Assembly (NCBI RefSeq): GCF_900112985.1
Contig: NZ_FONS01000005.1
Coordinates: 281,989-345,988, forward strand
Source of the DNA: Pedobacter antarcticus
Lineage (GTDB): Bacteria; Bacteroidota; Bacteroidia; Sphingobacteriales; Sphingobacteriaceae
Direction: 5' to 3'
DNA length: 64,000 nucleotides
Below, piece by piece: positions 47,980 through 57,796 of this stretch (its first letter is position 1; each line of letters begins with the position of its first letter). The position numbers were made by a program, and so were the translations under genes. Under the pieces are notes generated by a model that ran no database searches, had not been told where the DNA came from, and saw only the letters and a program-made list of their open reading frames with translations.

Positions 47980-49266
47980 ATGAATTTTTCGGCATTAACG
48001 ACTTTAAGTTTCCTGGTATTATTTTCAATTGATTCTACTGCTCTGGCGCAACAGCAGGAGCCCGTAAAAGCCGAGATTATTAAACAGGACGGGGGGTATA
48101 CGTTGTTTCGTGGTGGAAAGCCTTATTTTATAAAAGGGGCTGGCGGCACTGATTATATGGACCGGCTAAAAGCTTATGGGGGGAATTCTATTCGTACCTG
48201 GACCACGACAAACGGTCAGAAAGTTCTAGACGATGCGCAGCGGTTGGGTTTGACAGTAACTATGGGAATAGGAGTTGGTATTGAGCGCCATGGTTTCAAT
48301 TATGAAGACTCTGCAGCTGTTGCCTCACAGTTGGACCGGATTCGTGACGAGGTGTTGAAATACAAAGATCATCCGGCGCTACTGGCCTGGGGGATTGGTA
48401 ATGAGTTGAATTTGGAGTATAAAAATCCTAAAGTCTGGGATGCAGTTAATGACATCGCTAAAATGATTCATCAGATTGATCCAAACCATCTGGTTACCAC
48501 CATGCTTGCGGGAATTAATCAACGGGAAATAGATTATATCAAAGAGAAGTGCCCTGCACTAGATCTGATCTCTGTTCAGGTATATGGTGGTCTGGCCGCT
48601 GTGCCAGACCAAATAAAGGCTACTGGCTGGGAAAAGGCATATATGGTAACAGAATGGGGGCCGACAGGACACTGGGAAGGGCCACAGACACCTTGGGAAG
48701 CTTCCGTAGAAGAGACTAGCAGCGAAAAAGCTGTCGTTTATAAAAGTCGTTACGAAGCGTCTATCTTGAAAGATAAGCATTGTATTGGGTCCTATGTATT
48801 TCTTTGGGGCCAAAAACAGGAACGCACGCCTACATGGTACGGATTGTTTACGGAAGCGGGGGAGGAGAACGAGGTAGTTGACGTGATGCAGTATCTGTGG
48901 TCGGGGAAATGGCCGGAAAATCGCGCCCCGCACCTTGATTCTTTCCGTCTTGACGATAAAAAGGTGTTGGATTTTATCTACCTAAGTCCGGGTAAATCGT
49001 ATTCTGCGACAATCAGAGTTACCGATCCTGATATGGATAAGCTGACAACACGCTGGGAACTGCTACCGGAGAGTACAGACCTAAAGACAGGCGGTGATCG
49101 CGAAACTCGACCAAAACCTATTCCAGGGATGGTGAAAAACACCTCTTTCGATAAGGCTATGGTGACTGCGCCCGATCAGGAAGGGGCTTACCGATTATTT
49201 ATTTATGTCTCCGATGGGAATAATAATGTGGCAACAGCAAATATTCCCTTCTTCGTGAAAAAATAG
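47980..49266 (+). CDS. exported glycoside hydrolase, GH2/GH5-like TIM barrel
   Basis: A 428-residue protein from the chosen ATG at 47980 (MNFSALTTLSF, signal peptide ending TALAQ). The TIM barrel has the clan-A pair of glutamates: acid/base Glu142 in WGIGNELN and nucleophile Glu225 in MVTEWGPTG. The barrel-start signature LKAYGGNSIRTW is like GH2 family members. The last 120 residues form a beta-sandwich (SFRLDDKKVLDFIYLSPGKS). Substrate is unknown. It ends at a terminator and has no SusCD partner nearby. Confidence 0.88.
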   Translation: MNFSALTTLSFLVLFSIDSTALAQQQEPVKAEIIKQDGGYTLFRGGKPYFIKGAGGTDYMDRLKAYGGNSIRTWTTTNGQKVLDDAQRLGLTVTMGIGVGIERHGFNYEDSAAVASQLDRIRDEVLKYKDHPALLAWGIGNELNLEYKNPKVWDAVNDIAKMIHQIDPNHLVTTMLAGINQREIDYIKEKCPALDLISVQVYGGLAAVPDQIKATGWEKAYMVTEWGPTGHWEGPQTPWEASVEETSSEKAVVYKSRYEASILKDKHCIGSYVFLWGQKQERTPTWYGLFTEAGEENEVVDVMQYLWSGKWPENRAPHLDSFRLDDKKVLDFIYLSPGKSYSATIRVTDPDMDKLTTRWELLPESTDLKTGGDRETRPKPIPGMVKNTSFDKAMVTAPDQEGAYRLFIYVSDGNNNVATANIPFFVKK

Positions 49267-49282
49267 ATGGGGGTGGAAGCAC

Positions 49283-49320
49283 AGCGAACACCCTGCTTTC
49301 TGGCAGGGTGCGCTATTTTA
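49283..49320 (+). terminator. terminator after the glycoside hydrolase
   Basis: CACCCTGC (49289-49296) pairs with GCAGGGTG (49303-49310), extended by AGCG/CGCT after a small bulge. The downstream T tract is short. Confidence 0.65.
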
Positions 49321-49338
49321 TTCGACTAGTCTCCTGGC

Positions 49339-49713
49339 TTAGTTTTCTTTTACACGGACGCCAACAGCATCAAACATATTCATCAGCGTTCCTTTAGTGT
49401 TATCCTGGTCAACCGGATTTAATGTAAGCGTTACATCATAGTTCTGGATATTAAAAGCTGCAGTGATTGATTTATCGTTCTGATCTATCTGCGTGATAGT
49501 GGATACTTCGGTATTTGTAGAGTCCCGAACCACTCCTGTGAGATCTGTGCCCTTTTTCTCCAGGACCAGCGTTATTTTGGCATCTCCATTTGGCGTGCCG
49601 AATATTGTAACGTTCCATTTCCCTGCGAAATAATCCGCAGTGGTTTGTGCTGAGGCATCAAGGCAAAAGAACAGCCCGAGGATAACTGTGCAAACTAAGC
49701 TTAGCTTTTTCAT
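49339..49713 (-). CDS. small secreted beta-rich protein, unknown function
   Basis: A 124-residue protein with a signal peptide ending DASAQ. The mature part reads as alternating beta strands (YFAGKWNVTIFGTPNGDAKI, LVLEKKGTDLTGVV), much like lipocalin-type small barrels of Bacteroidota. No catalytic motif is seen. It stands alone on the minus strand. Confidence 0.8.
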   Translation of the reverse strand: MKKLSLVCTVILGLFFCLDASAQTTADYFAGKWNVTIFGTPNGDAKITLVLEKKGTDLTGVVRDSTNTEVSTITQIDQNDKSITAAFNIQNYDVTLTLNPVDQDNTKGTLMNMFDAVGVRVKEN

Positions 49714-49939
49714 AATGATTTATAAATGGTTATTTATTAAATATTTATCCAATATAAACATTTTTATAACGCAATTCATCTGATCAAAAATAACCTTGAC
49801 CTATGCAACTGGAAATTGAATTTTCCTGCCGGATAGTTCCAGATTGATAAGTACTGTGCGAAGTTAATTTCTTCTTTGGATGGGATTAAGCAGAATTAGA
49901 AATGAATAAACTCTTTTAATGCTTTTTTACCGAATGGAC

Positions 49940-50698
49940 TTATTTATCTAGCCAGGCTTTAAATAGTGGTGCTTTTTCCCGGCTGATGAAAACCTCTTTC
50001 TGGTTGTCTTTTTTTAATGTCACCTTTAATTTTCCGTTGAAGGAATTATAGATTTTATCGATACTGTCAACACTTAATATAATCTGTCGGTTACCCCGAA
50101 AGAATAATTCAGGATCCAGTTCTTCCTCCAGTTCATCCAGTGTCTGCTGAATGCAAATTGATTTTCCGGAATCCAGAAACAGATGTGTCAGTTTAAACTC
50201 TGAGTAAATAAAGCTGATTTCATTTGTTCCGACAGACATATATCCATCATGTACCGGAATCAAAAAGCGCCTTCTGTAGGAGGTGGAGCTTTGCCGAAAC
50301 TGTTCCAAAATTATCTGGACATCGGTCATTTTCAAATAATTAGTTTTTACCGGATTTACCCGAAGCAGAGCCTGCTGCAATTCGTCTTTGTCAATAGGTT
50401 TTAGCAGGTAATCCAGGCTATTAACTTTAAAGGCTCTTACCGCATATTCATCATAAGCTGTCGTGAATATTACGGGGCAGGCGACGTTAATCTGACTGAA
50501 GATATCGAAGCTCAATCCATCGGCCAGTCTGATATCCATTAAGATGACATCAGGAATGGGATTGTTCCGGAGCCATTCCACACTGACTTTAACCGTTTCC
50601 AGTGTATCCAGTATTTCTACGTCCGGATTAGATTCCATTAAGATCCGTTTTAGTCTGGATGCATTATGTTTTTCGTCTTCAAGAATTAAAATCTTCAT
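49940..50698 (-). CDS. LytTR-family response regulator
   Basis: A 252-residue response regulator. The receiver domain has the acidic pocket EDE at residues 7-9, the phosphoacceptor Asp55 in ILMDIRLADG and Lys in LLKPIDKDEL. The C-terminal LytTR DNA-binding domain spans about residues 145-250 (ELDPELFFRGNRQIILSVDS). It lies 11 bp downstream of the histidine kinase gene and closes the five-gene efflux operon. Confidence 0.95.
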   Translation of the reverse strand: MKILILEDEKHNASRLKRILMESNPDVEILDTLETVKVSVEWLRNNPIPDVILMDIRLADGLSFDIFSQINVACPVIFTTAYDEYAVRAFKVNSLDYLLKPIDKDELQQALLRVNPVKTNYLKMTDVQIILEQFRQSSTSYRRRFLIPVHDGYMSVGTNEISFIYSEFKLTHLFLDSGKSICIQQTLDELEEELDPELFFRGNRQIILSVDSIDKIYNSFNGKLKVTLKKDNQKEVFISREKAPLFKAWLDK

Positions 50699-50709
50699 AT
50701 CCGCTTCGG

Positions 50710-51783
50710 TTAGAGTAAAGGAAGGAAAACCTGGAATAGTTCACTATCGTCATTAATTAGCGGTTCCTGACCTGCCAAAAGCCGGTATCGTTCTTTAATA
50801 TTATGTAAGCCCATACCGGATGACGGGATGGTCACTGGTATACGCTGAAGATTATTACTGATTACGACCTGATCAGAGATGGAACTTATTGAAATATACA
50901 ATGGGTTTTCTGCCGATGCAATATTATGTTTAATCGCATTTTCAATAAGTAACTGGATGGTAATCGGGGGAATAGATTTTTCCATTGCCTGTTCACCAAG
51001 TTCAATAGTGACGCGGACGTTATCGCCGTGCCTGATGGAAATCAGATAAAGATAGGCGGTAACAAATTTAATTTCTTCTTTCAGTGGAACGAGGTTCTTT
51101 TTGAGGTTCTGGATCATATACCGGTAAACTCTAGCCAGATTATCCAGAAAAGCATTTGCCTGCGGAAGGTCACCGTTCATCAGCTCAGAGAGGGTGCTGA
51201 AATTATTGAACATGAAATGTGGGTCCAGCTGTAATTTGAGAGATTGTAATTCTGCATGCATCGCTACCTCTTTAAGCTCCAATGTATGGATACGCAGTTC
51301 GGCGGCTTCGGACATGGAGATCTTCCATTTCTTCAGTAAATAATATCCGGTGTTCGCCAGACTTACAATCACTGAAACAATAATACTGACCACACAGAAT
51401 TGCCAGATGCTTAGATTTTCCTGTGGGGTAAGTTTCTGATTTCCGTAGATCAGTACAAATATTCTGTCCTGCAGATACAGCATAATGATAACGGATACAA
51501 TAATTAGTGCTGTTTGGGCCAGAAACCTGACCAGGGAAGATCCCGACCAGGGCATTAACCTGTCCATCAGCGAACTGATAGACTGGCTGAATTCGATAAT
51601 TGCCCAGCTAAGTAAGATACCCATTATGAATTCCACGAATATTTCCTGCGCTGAATAATCGAGATAACACTTCCAGTTTTCGCTAAAGGGATCTACCAGG
51701 TATACCAGCAGGTAAATCATAAAAAATACTACTGGTATGAACAGTAATCTCATCTGGATATGTCTTTTGAGCTCTAGCTGCAT
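50710..51783 (-). CDS. LytS/YehU-type sensor histidine kinase
   Basis: A 357-residue kinase with four hydrophobic segments in the first 160 residues, a short coiled coil, and a His_kinase domain whose phosphoacceptor is in LQLDPHFMFNNFSTL (about residue 188). The ATPase N-box is ENAIKHN and the G-box SGMGLHNIKERYRLL. It has no large periplasmic sensor, so it probably senses within the membrane. It is part of the RND operon. Confidence 0.93.
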   Translation of the reverse strand: MQLELKRHIQMRLLFIPVVFFMIYLLVYLVDPFSENWKCYLDYSAQEIFVEFIMGILLSWAIIEFSQSISSLMDRLMPWSGSSLVRFLAQTALIIVSVIIMLYLQDRIFVLIYGNQKLTPQENLSIWQFCVVSIIVSVIVSLANTGYYLLKKWKISMSEAAELRIHTLELKEVAMHAELQSLKLQLDPHFMFNNFSTLSELMNGDLPQANAFLDNLARVYRYMIQNLKKNLVPLKEEIKFVTAYLYLISIRHGDNVRVTIELGEQAMEKSIPPITIQLLIENAIKHNIASAENPLYISISSISDQVVISNNLQRIPVTIPSSGMGLHNIKERYRLLAGQEPLINDDSELFQVFLPLL

Positions 51784-51814
51784 GGTGTTTATTATACTTA
51801 ATTCCGGAGAGATC

Positions 51815-53215
51815 TTAATTCCAACCTCCGCCTAAGGCACGGTAAAGTGCAATGCGTACAGCTGCCTGGTCTCTTTGAAGCTGGGCAGTTTGTAAACGGG
51901 ACTGAAGGTAATTATTATTTGCGTTAATGATCTCCAGGTAATTTACCATTCCTGTGCTGAACAGGATTCCGGCAGACTTTATTCCGGCTTCCAAAGCTTT
52001 TTCCCTGTTTAAAGCGGCGGTCATTTGTAAATCCAGCTTTTCTTTGCTGATTAGCGCATCTGAAACTTCAGAATAGCCAGTCAGCACGGCCTGACGAAAG
52101 TTGAATACCTCTTTTTCTCTTTCAATTACCGCCTGCTGATATTGTGTTTTTAATCGTTTACGCTGAAATACTGGCTGTGTAATACCACCCATAACGTTAC
52201 CAAATAACGACCCGGGTATGCTGAACCAGTTCGAGGCTTTAAATGAATTGAGGCCCCCGTTTGCCGTAATAGTTAAAGTAGGATATAGCGAAGCCTGAGC
52301 AATTCCAGCCCGGGCATTTGCAGCTTTCAAAGCAAATTCAGCAACTTTGATATCAGGCCTGAAGGATAATAACGATACCGGGTATCCAGTATGGTCCTCT
52401 GCCCGGAATTCTGCACCCGGTTGTTCTGTACGTTTAACCTGGCCCGCGAAAGTACCGGTCAGCAGGCTCATTGCGTTCTCCTGAAGGGCAATACTTTGTT
52501 CGATCTGAGGAATGAGTTGTCTGGTCATTTCGAGTTGCGCTTCTGCTTGCTGCAAACCTAAGGAAGTAGTTTCTCCAACTTCATATTGTACCTGGAGGAG
52601 TTTATAGGTGCTATCGCTCAGTGCGAAACTCTGTTTCGCAATATGAAGTTGCTCATCCAGCATAATTAGGTTATAATATGCGTTCGCAACATCTGCTATC
52701 AGCCGGGTTTGTACCGTTTTTTTGACTTCTATATTTTGCAGCATCAATGCAAGAGCTTCTTCTTTTTCCCTTTTAATACGCCCGAAGATGTCGATTTCCC
52801 AGCTAAAGCCCAGTGATGCTGTATAATCTTCGATGTCCCGGGATCCGGTAAACTGTTCGTTTCCGATCCCTGCAAGACTGTTTTTTGAAGAAATATTGTG
52901 ACTGCCATTTACCTGTGCAGTCAGCTCAGGCAGATAATTCAGTCTGACCCTTTTTAAGGTAAGCTGAGCGCTGGTGATATTAGCCAGTGCAACTTTCAGA
53001 TCGTTGTTTTTAACTAACGCAGTATCGATCAGCGCTAACAAGACCCTGTTTCTGAAGAAAGATTTACTGTCCGGCAGTGTAAGCGTATCGGTGGTGACAA
53101 CGGCATTTCGGAATGCATCTGGCAGGCCGGTTTCGGGCTTTACATAGTCTTTTCCTATTTTACAGGAAGCAACTGAAAGCATGGATATACCTATAATGAG
53201 ATGTTTTAAATTCAT
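51815..53215 (-). CDS. TolC/NodT-type outer-membrane efflux lipoprotein
   Basis: A 466-residue outer-membrane channel with a lipoprotein signal (Cys in SVASCKIGKDYVKP). The two repeats of the OEP family are seen in DLKVALANITSAQLTLKRVR and FRPDIKVAEFALKAANARAG. It forms the outer part of the tripartite pump, encoded 26 bp downstream of the RND gene. Confidence 0.95.
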   Translation of the reverse strand: MNLKHLIIGISMLSVASCKIGKDYVKPETGLPDAFRNAVVTTDTLTLPDSKSFFRNRVLLALIDTALVKNNDLKVALANITSAQLTLKRVRLNYLPELTAQVNGSHNISSKNSLAGIGNEQFTGSRDIEDYTASLGFSWEIDIFGRIKREKEEALALMLQNIEVKKTVQTRLIADVANAYYNLIMLDEQLHIAKQSFALSDSTYKLLQVQYEVGETTSLGLQQAEAQLEMTRQLIPQIEQSIALQENAMSLLTGTFAGQVKRTEQPGAEFRAEDHTGYPVSLLSFRPDIKVAEFALKAANARAGIAQASLYPTLTITANGGLNSFKASNWFSIPGSLFGNVMGGITQPVFQRKRLKTQYQQAVIEREKEVFNFRQAVLTGYSEVSDALISKEKLDLQMTAALNREKALEAGIKSAGILFSTGMVNYLEIINANNNYLQSRLQTAQLQRDQAAVRIALYRALGGGWN

Positions 53216-53241
53216 GTGATTTTCGTTTGATTTTGCCTGTG

Positions 53242-56200
53242 TCAGGATAGTTTTTTCCGGCTGATCTTTTCTTGCAGTCCCTGGAAAATGATAAACAGAA
53301 CAGGAATTATAAATAAGCCGAGGAGTACGCCTGAAAGCATCCCGCCTGCGGCACTGGTACTGATTGAACGGTTACCTACTGCAGATGGTCCTGTCGCCAT
53401 CATTAGCGGAACAAGGCCGGCAACGAATGCCAGTGATGTCATAAGAATTGGTCTCAACCTCAATCTGGCGCCGCTAAGCGCAGCTTCCAGTAATGGTGTT
53501 CCGTTACGACGGGACTGCAGGGCAAATTCGACAATCAGAATAGCATTCTTGGCTAATAATCCAATGAGCATGATCAGCCCGATCTGTACATAAATATTGT
53601 TGGTGATACCCGTTGCGCCGATTGCAATGAACACCCCCAGTATCCCGGTAGGGATGGAAAGGATAACCGCTAATGGCAGCAGGTAACTTTCATATTGTGC
53701 AGCTAGAAGGAAGTATGTGAACAGGATACACATTCCGAAGACAAATACCGTCTGTCCGCCTGAATTGCGTTCTTCACGACTTAATCCGCTCCATTCAAAT
53801 CCGTAATCTGCAGGAAGTTTTTCTGCAAGGACCTGTTCTGCAGCGTCCATTGCCTGGCTATTGCTATAACCCGGCGCAGGCATGACATTCACCGTAATAC
53901 TATTAAACAGATTATACCTGCTCACTACTTCCGGACCATATACTTTTTTGAGTTTAACCAGTGTATTTACAGGAATCATAGCTCCCGTCTCACTTTTAAT
54001 AAATACCTGGCTCAATGAATTTTCATCCATTCTCGCAGCGCCTTCTGACTTCAGTGTAACCCGGTAGAATTTACCGAAACGAACAAAGTCACCGGCCTGG
54101 CTTCCACCGTAAAAAAGTTGCATAGTGGTTAAGATATCACGGGTATTTGTACCCAGCTGATTGGCCTTATCTTCATCGACAATAACTTCATACTGTGGGA
54201 AATCGGCTCTGAATGTTGTAAATGCAGCTGCAACAGTAGGTAAGCCATTCAGCTCTTCGATAATCTGCTGAGCATTCTCATTGAACTTTGTCAACTCACC
54301 ACCCGATTTGTCCTGCAATACCATTTCTGCGCCACTCACACTGCCGAATCCCTGGACAGGAGGGGAGCGGAAGAGGCTTAACTCTCCTTCACGTATACCA
54401 TCCAAGCGGCTGTTCATCGCCTCTATGATTTTATTCATATCCTGAATTTCACCCCGGTCTTTAGCCTCTTTCAGTCGCATAAATCCAATACCATAGGATG
54501 GACCGGCACTATTGCTCAGCATATTAAACCCTGAAACACTCGTAATACTCTCTACCTCCGGCATTGTCCTGAAAGCACTGTCGATTCTATCGATCACCGT
54601 AGTTGTATAGTTCAGGTTAGTACCTGCCGGAAGCGACAGATTATACATGATAAAACGGTCATCCTCTTCTGGAATAAAATCTTTAGGGTACACAGTCATC
54701 ATCCAGAAAGCGAGCCCGCTGACAATAGCAAGGCCACCCATGCTCCACCATTTTTTCCTGATCAGGAAAGAAACGCTATGGATATATTTATTGGTCAGAC
54801 CATCAAAACCTATATTGAAAGCCGTAAAGAAACGCTTTTTGAAACCAGGTGCCGGCTCATTTGCTGCAGGACTGTGTTCAGCTTTGAGAAACAGGGCGCA
54901 TAATGCCGGGCTGAGTGTTAAAGCATTAACAGCGGAAATTAGAATGGCAATGGCCAGTGTAAAAGCAAATTGCTTATAGAATATGCCGGAAGGACCTTCC
55001 ATAAATCCAATCGGCAGGAATACCGCTGACATGACGAGTGTAATAGAGATAATGGCTCCGGTAATTTCACTCATCGCAGACTGCGTAGCTTCCTGAGGTG
55101 TAAGATTGCTGCCATTCAATTTTGCATGAACCGCTTCTACCACTACGATAGCATCGTCCACTACAATTCCAATCGCCAGTACCAGCGCGAATAAGGTTAG
55201 TACATTAATGGTAAAGCCTATCAGCTGAAGAAAAAAGAAGGTACCGATAATTGCAACTGGTACAGCTATAGCAGGGATCAATGTAGAACGGAAATCCTGA
55301 AGGAAAATAAACACAACAATAAAGACCAAAATGAAGGCCTCTATCAGGGTGGTCTTCACCTGGGCAATAGATTGATCCAGTTGTTCTTTTACACTCTGGA
55401 TAATCTCGTATTTTACTCCTTTAGGGAATTTTTTGTTTAGTTCCTCTAGATTTTTACGGACGGCAGTTTCAATCTTAGTGGCATTGGATCCGCTGGTCTG
55501 CTGGATTCCCATAGTCACCGCTGGATTTCCATTGGATTTATTATCACTGTCGTAAAAAGAAGCTCCGAATTCTATTCTGGATACATCCCTAAGACGCAGC
55601 ATCGAACCATCCGGATTTGATTTGACAATAATTCGTTCGAATTCTTCTTTCTGATTCAGTTTACCTTTGTATTTGATTACATACTGCAGAGGAGCATCAG
55701 AGTCTTCGCCGAGTTTTCCTGGAGATGCTTCCAGGCTACTTTTACTTAAAGCATTTTCAATATCCTGCGGTACCAGCTTATTCATGGTTAGCTTGCCCGG
55801 ATCGAGCCAGATTCGCATAGAATAGTCCTTGCTGCCAAAGAGTTGTACATTCCCGATTCCAGGGATACGTTTTAATGTTGGTACCAGATTAATTTTTGCA
55901 TAGTTCTGCAGAAAGATTTCATCATACTTTTCCTTATCCTCGCTGGTTAGGTTAAAGTACATAATGTTACTGTTCTGCTGTTTGGTGGTCGTAATTCCTG
56001 CGCGGAGTACTTCTTCGGGAATCTGGCTGTTAACCTGGGCAACCCTGTTCTGTACGTTTACAGCTGCCTGGTCAGGATCAATTCCGAGACCAAAAATCAC
56101 CGTAATTGAAAATGAGCCATCGCTACCCGCCGAGGAGGTCATATACTGCATATTTTCCACACCATTAATAGCTTCTTCCAAAGGTGTGATAACAGATCTG

Positions 56201-56373
56201 GTCACACTTTCACTGTTTCCGCCCGGATAGGCTCCTGAAACGAATACTGTGGGTGGAGCAATATCGGGGAACTGGGTAATGGGCAGTCTGGTCAAACTGA
56301 CAATACCAAGCAATAGTAATATAATGGAGATAACCGTAGCCAGTACCGGCCGGTCAATAATCTTTTTGAGCAT
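53242..56373 (-). CDS. RND multidrug efflux transporter (HAE1/AcrB type)
   Basis: A 1043-residue inner-membrane pump with twelve transmembrane segments and two large periplasmic loops. It starts MLKKIIDRPVLATVISI. The proton-relay acidic pair is in TM4 (LALVLAIGIVVDDAIVVVE), and GxxxPxxxxP-type RND motifs appear (FLPIGFMEGPSGIFYKQFAF; LRLRPILMTSLAFVAGLVPL). It belongs to the HAE1 (hydrophobic/amphiphilic) rather than the metal-exporting HME group. Confidence 0.96.
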   Translation of the reverse strand: MLKKIIDRPVLATVISIILLLLGIVSLTRLPITQFPDIAPPTVFVSGAYPGGNSESVTRSVITPLEEAINGVENMQYMTSSAGSDGSFSITVIFGLGIDPDQAAVNVQNRVAQVNSQIPEEVLRAGITTTKQQNSNIMYFNLTSEDKEKYDEIFLQNYAKINLVPTLKRIPGIGNVQLFGSKDYSMRIWLDPGKLTMNKLVPQDIENALSKSSLEASPGKLGEDSDAPLQYVIKYKGKLNQKEEFERIIVKSNPDGSMLRLRDVSRIEFGASFYDSDNKSNGNPAVTMGIQQTSGSNATKIETAVRKNLEELNKKFPKGVKYEIIQSVKEQLDQSIAQVKTTLIEAFILVFIVVFIFLQDFRSTLIPAIAVPVAIIGTFFFLQLIGFTINVLTLFALVLAIGIVVDDAIVVVEAVHAKLNGSNLTPQEATQSAMSEITGAIISITLVMSAVFLPIGFMEGPSGIFYKQFAFTLAIAILISAVNALTLSPALCALFLKAEHSPAANEPAPGFKKRFFTAFNIGFDGLTNKYIHSVSFLIRKKWWSMGGLAIVSGLAFWMMTVYPKDFIPEEDDRFIMYNLSLPAGTNLNYTTTVIDRIDSAFRTMPEVESITSVSGFNMLSNSAGPSYGIGFMRLKEAKDRGEIQDMNKIIEAMNSRLDGIREGELSLFRSPPVQGFGSVSGAEMVLQDKSGGELTKFNENAQQIIEELNGLPTVAAAFTTFRADFPQYEVIVDEDKANQLGTNTRDILTTMQLFYGGSQAGDFVRFGKFYRVTLKSEGAARMDENSLSQVFIKSETGAMIPVNTLVKLKKVYGPEVVSRYNLFNSITVNVMPAPGYSNSQAMDAAEQVLAEKLPADYGFEWSGLSREERNSGGQTVFVFGMCILFTYFLLAAQYESYLLPLAVILSIPTGILGVFIAIGATGITNNIYVQIGLIMLIGLLAKNAILIVEFALQSRRNGTPLLEAALSGARLRLRPILMTSLAFVAGLVPLMMATGPSAVGNRSISTSAAGGMLSGVLLGLFIIPVLFIIFQGLQEKISRKKLS

Positions 56374-56377
56374 GTTC

Positions 56378-57526
56378 TTATTTTTTAACGGTTGTCATTT
56401 CCGGGTGTATTTTTTCGCCTTCCTGAATGGTGGCTACGTCATGAATAATCACGACATCACCGGCTTTGATACCTCCCTTAACGATATAATTATCCCCACT
56501 TTTACCATTGGTTATAATGGAAACACGTTCTACTGTCTGATCTTTTTTAAGTCTGAATGCAAAGATTTTGTCTTGCATGTCCATCGTCGCCCTGACCGGA
56601 AGGAGGATAGCATTACTGATGGTTTCCGGCAACACTATTCGTCCGGTGTTACCTGAGCGCAGTATATATTTTGGATTGTCAAATGCTGCACGGATGCTTA
56701 TCGCACCAATTGCAGTGTCAAACTGTCCATCTATCATTTGAATCCTTCCTTTTTTCTCGTAAGGAGTACCATCTGCAAGAATCAGCGAAACCTGCGGTAG
56801 ATCTGCAATTAGTTGCGGCAATGTTTTGTTACCGGATTGCTGATTATTGAACTGCAGAAAATCCAGTTCTGTCATTGAGAAATAAGCATAGATCTGACTG
56901 ATGTCTGTCAGGGTCGTTAATGGCTCTGTGTCTGTACGGGAAATCAGATTACCAGTTCTTTTTGGGATTCTGCCAATAAACCCACTCACCGGGGCCTTTA
57001 CCGTTGTAAAACCGAGATTAATCTTTGCCGCCTCTACCAATGCTGTTTGTTGTGCAACGTTTGCTTCTGCACTTTCCAGTGCAGCATTTGCCGTCTTCAG
57101 CTGAAAACCGGAAGTGATTTTATTAGTGCTGAGGGTGGTGAACTTTTCTACTTCAAGCTTTGCATTTTTTACTGCGGCCTGAGCGGCAGAGAGATTTGCT
57201 TTTGCGGTATTTAGTTGTTCTTTAAGCGGAAGATCATTGATCTTAAAAAGAGGTTGCCCTGCTTTTACAAAAGCACCTTCTTCGATAAAAATCTTTTCCA
57301 GATAGCCTTCTGCCTGTGCCCGTATATCCACATTGACTTTACCTTCGATCCTTGCCGGATAAGCAGAGCTGACAGTGACCTGGCTTTCTTGAAGCGTCAC
57401 TGCCGCTAGTTTTTTAACAGATTCCTCTGCGGGTTTATCATGGGACCTGCATCCCCAGTTTAATGAAATCTGGAAAAACAGCAGGGAAATTAGAAGGACG
57501 TTCTGGAAGTTGAATTTAAAAAGCAT
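56378..57526 (-). CDS. RND periplasmic adaptor (membrane-fusion) lipoprotein
   Basis: A 382-residue adaptor. The chosen start at 57526 (MLFKFNFQNVLLISLLF) gives a lipoprotein signal with Cys in LNWGCRSHD; the frame is open to 57706 but that extension lacks signal features. A barrel-sandwich hybrid (VDIRAQAEGYLEKIFIEEG), an alpha hairpin (KANLSAAQAAVKNAKLEVEK) and beta-barrel domains follow. First gene of the efflux-TCS operon. Confidence 0.95.
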   Translation of the reverse strand: MLFKFNFQNVLLISLLFFQISLNWGCRSHDKPAEESVKKLAAVTLQESQVTVSSAYPARIEGKVNVDIRAQAEGYLEKIFIEEGAFVKAGQPLFKINDLPLKEQLNTAKANLSAAQAAVKNAKLEVEKFTTLSTNKITSGFQLKTANAALESAEANVAQQTALVEAAKINLGFTTVKAPVSGFIGRIPKRTGNLISRTDTEPLTTLTDISQIYAYFSMTELDFLQFNNQQSGNKTLPQLIADLPQVSLILADGTPYEKKGRIQMIDGQFDTAIGAISIRAAFDNPKYILRSGNTGRIVLPETISNAILLPVRATMDMQDKIFAFRLKKDQTVERVSIITNGKSGDNYIVKGGIKAGDVVIIHDVATIQEGEKIHPEMTTVKK

Positions 57527-57796
57527 TTGCCTGTATTTTAATGTTGGCGGCAAATATACTGGTGGCTGGAAGGTGGTTCTGCTGCAAAAGAACCCAGCTG
57601 GATTAAATTCAGGATGAAACGTAGGGGATACTCGCCGAAGTGCTGAAATTGCCTTTATTTGAATATAGGGCTGTTTAATTTTATGAATAAACTGATAAAT
57701 AAACAATTACTGGTTAAAATCGTTGATAATAAGTGTTTATCTTAAGGGTTTACCTCGTCCCAGTCAATTATACAGCATAAATCAAAACGCATTTAT

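Noticed and set aside
53242..56373. Heavy-metal (CusA-type) efflux
   Set aside because: Motifs and neighbours fit the HAE1 multidrug group; no metal-binding methionine cluster or metal-related gene is present.
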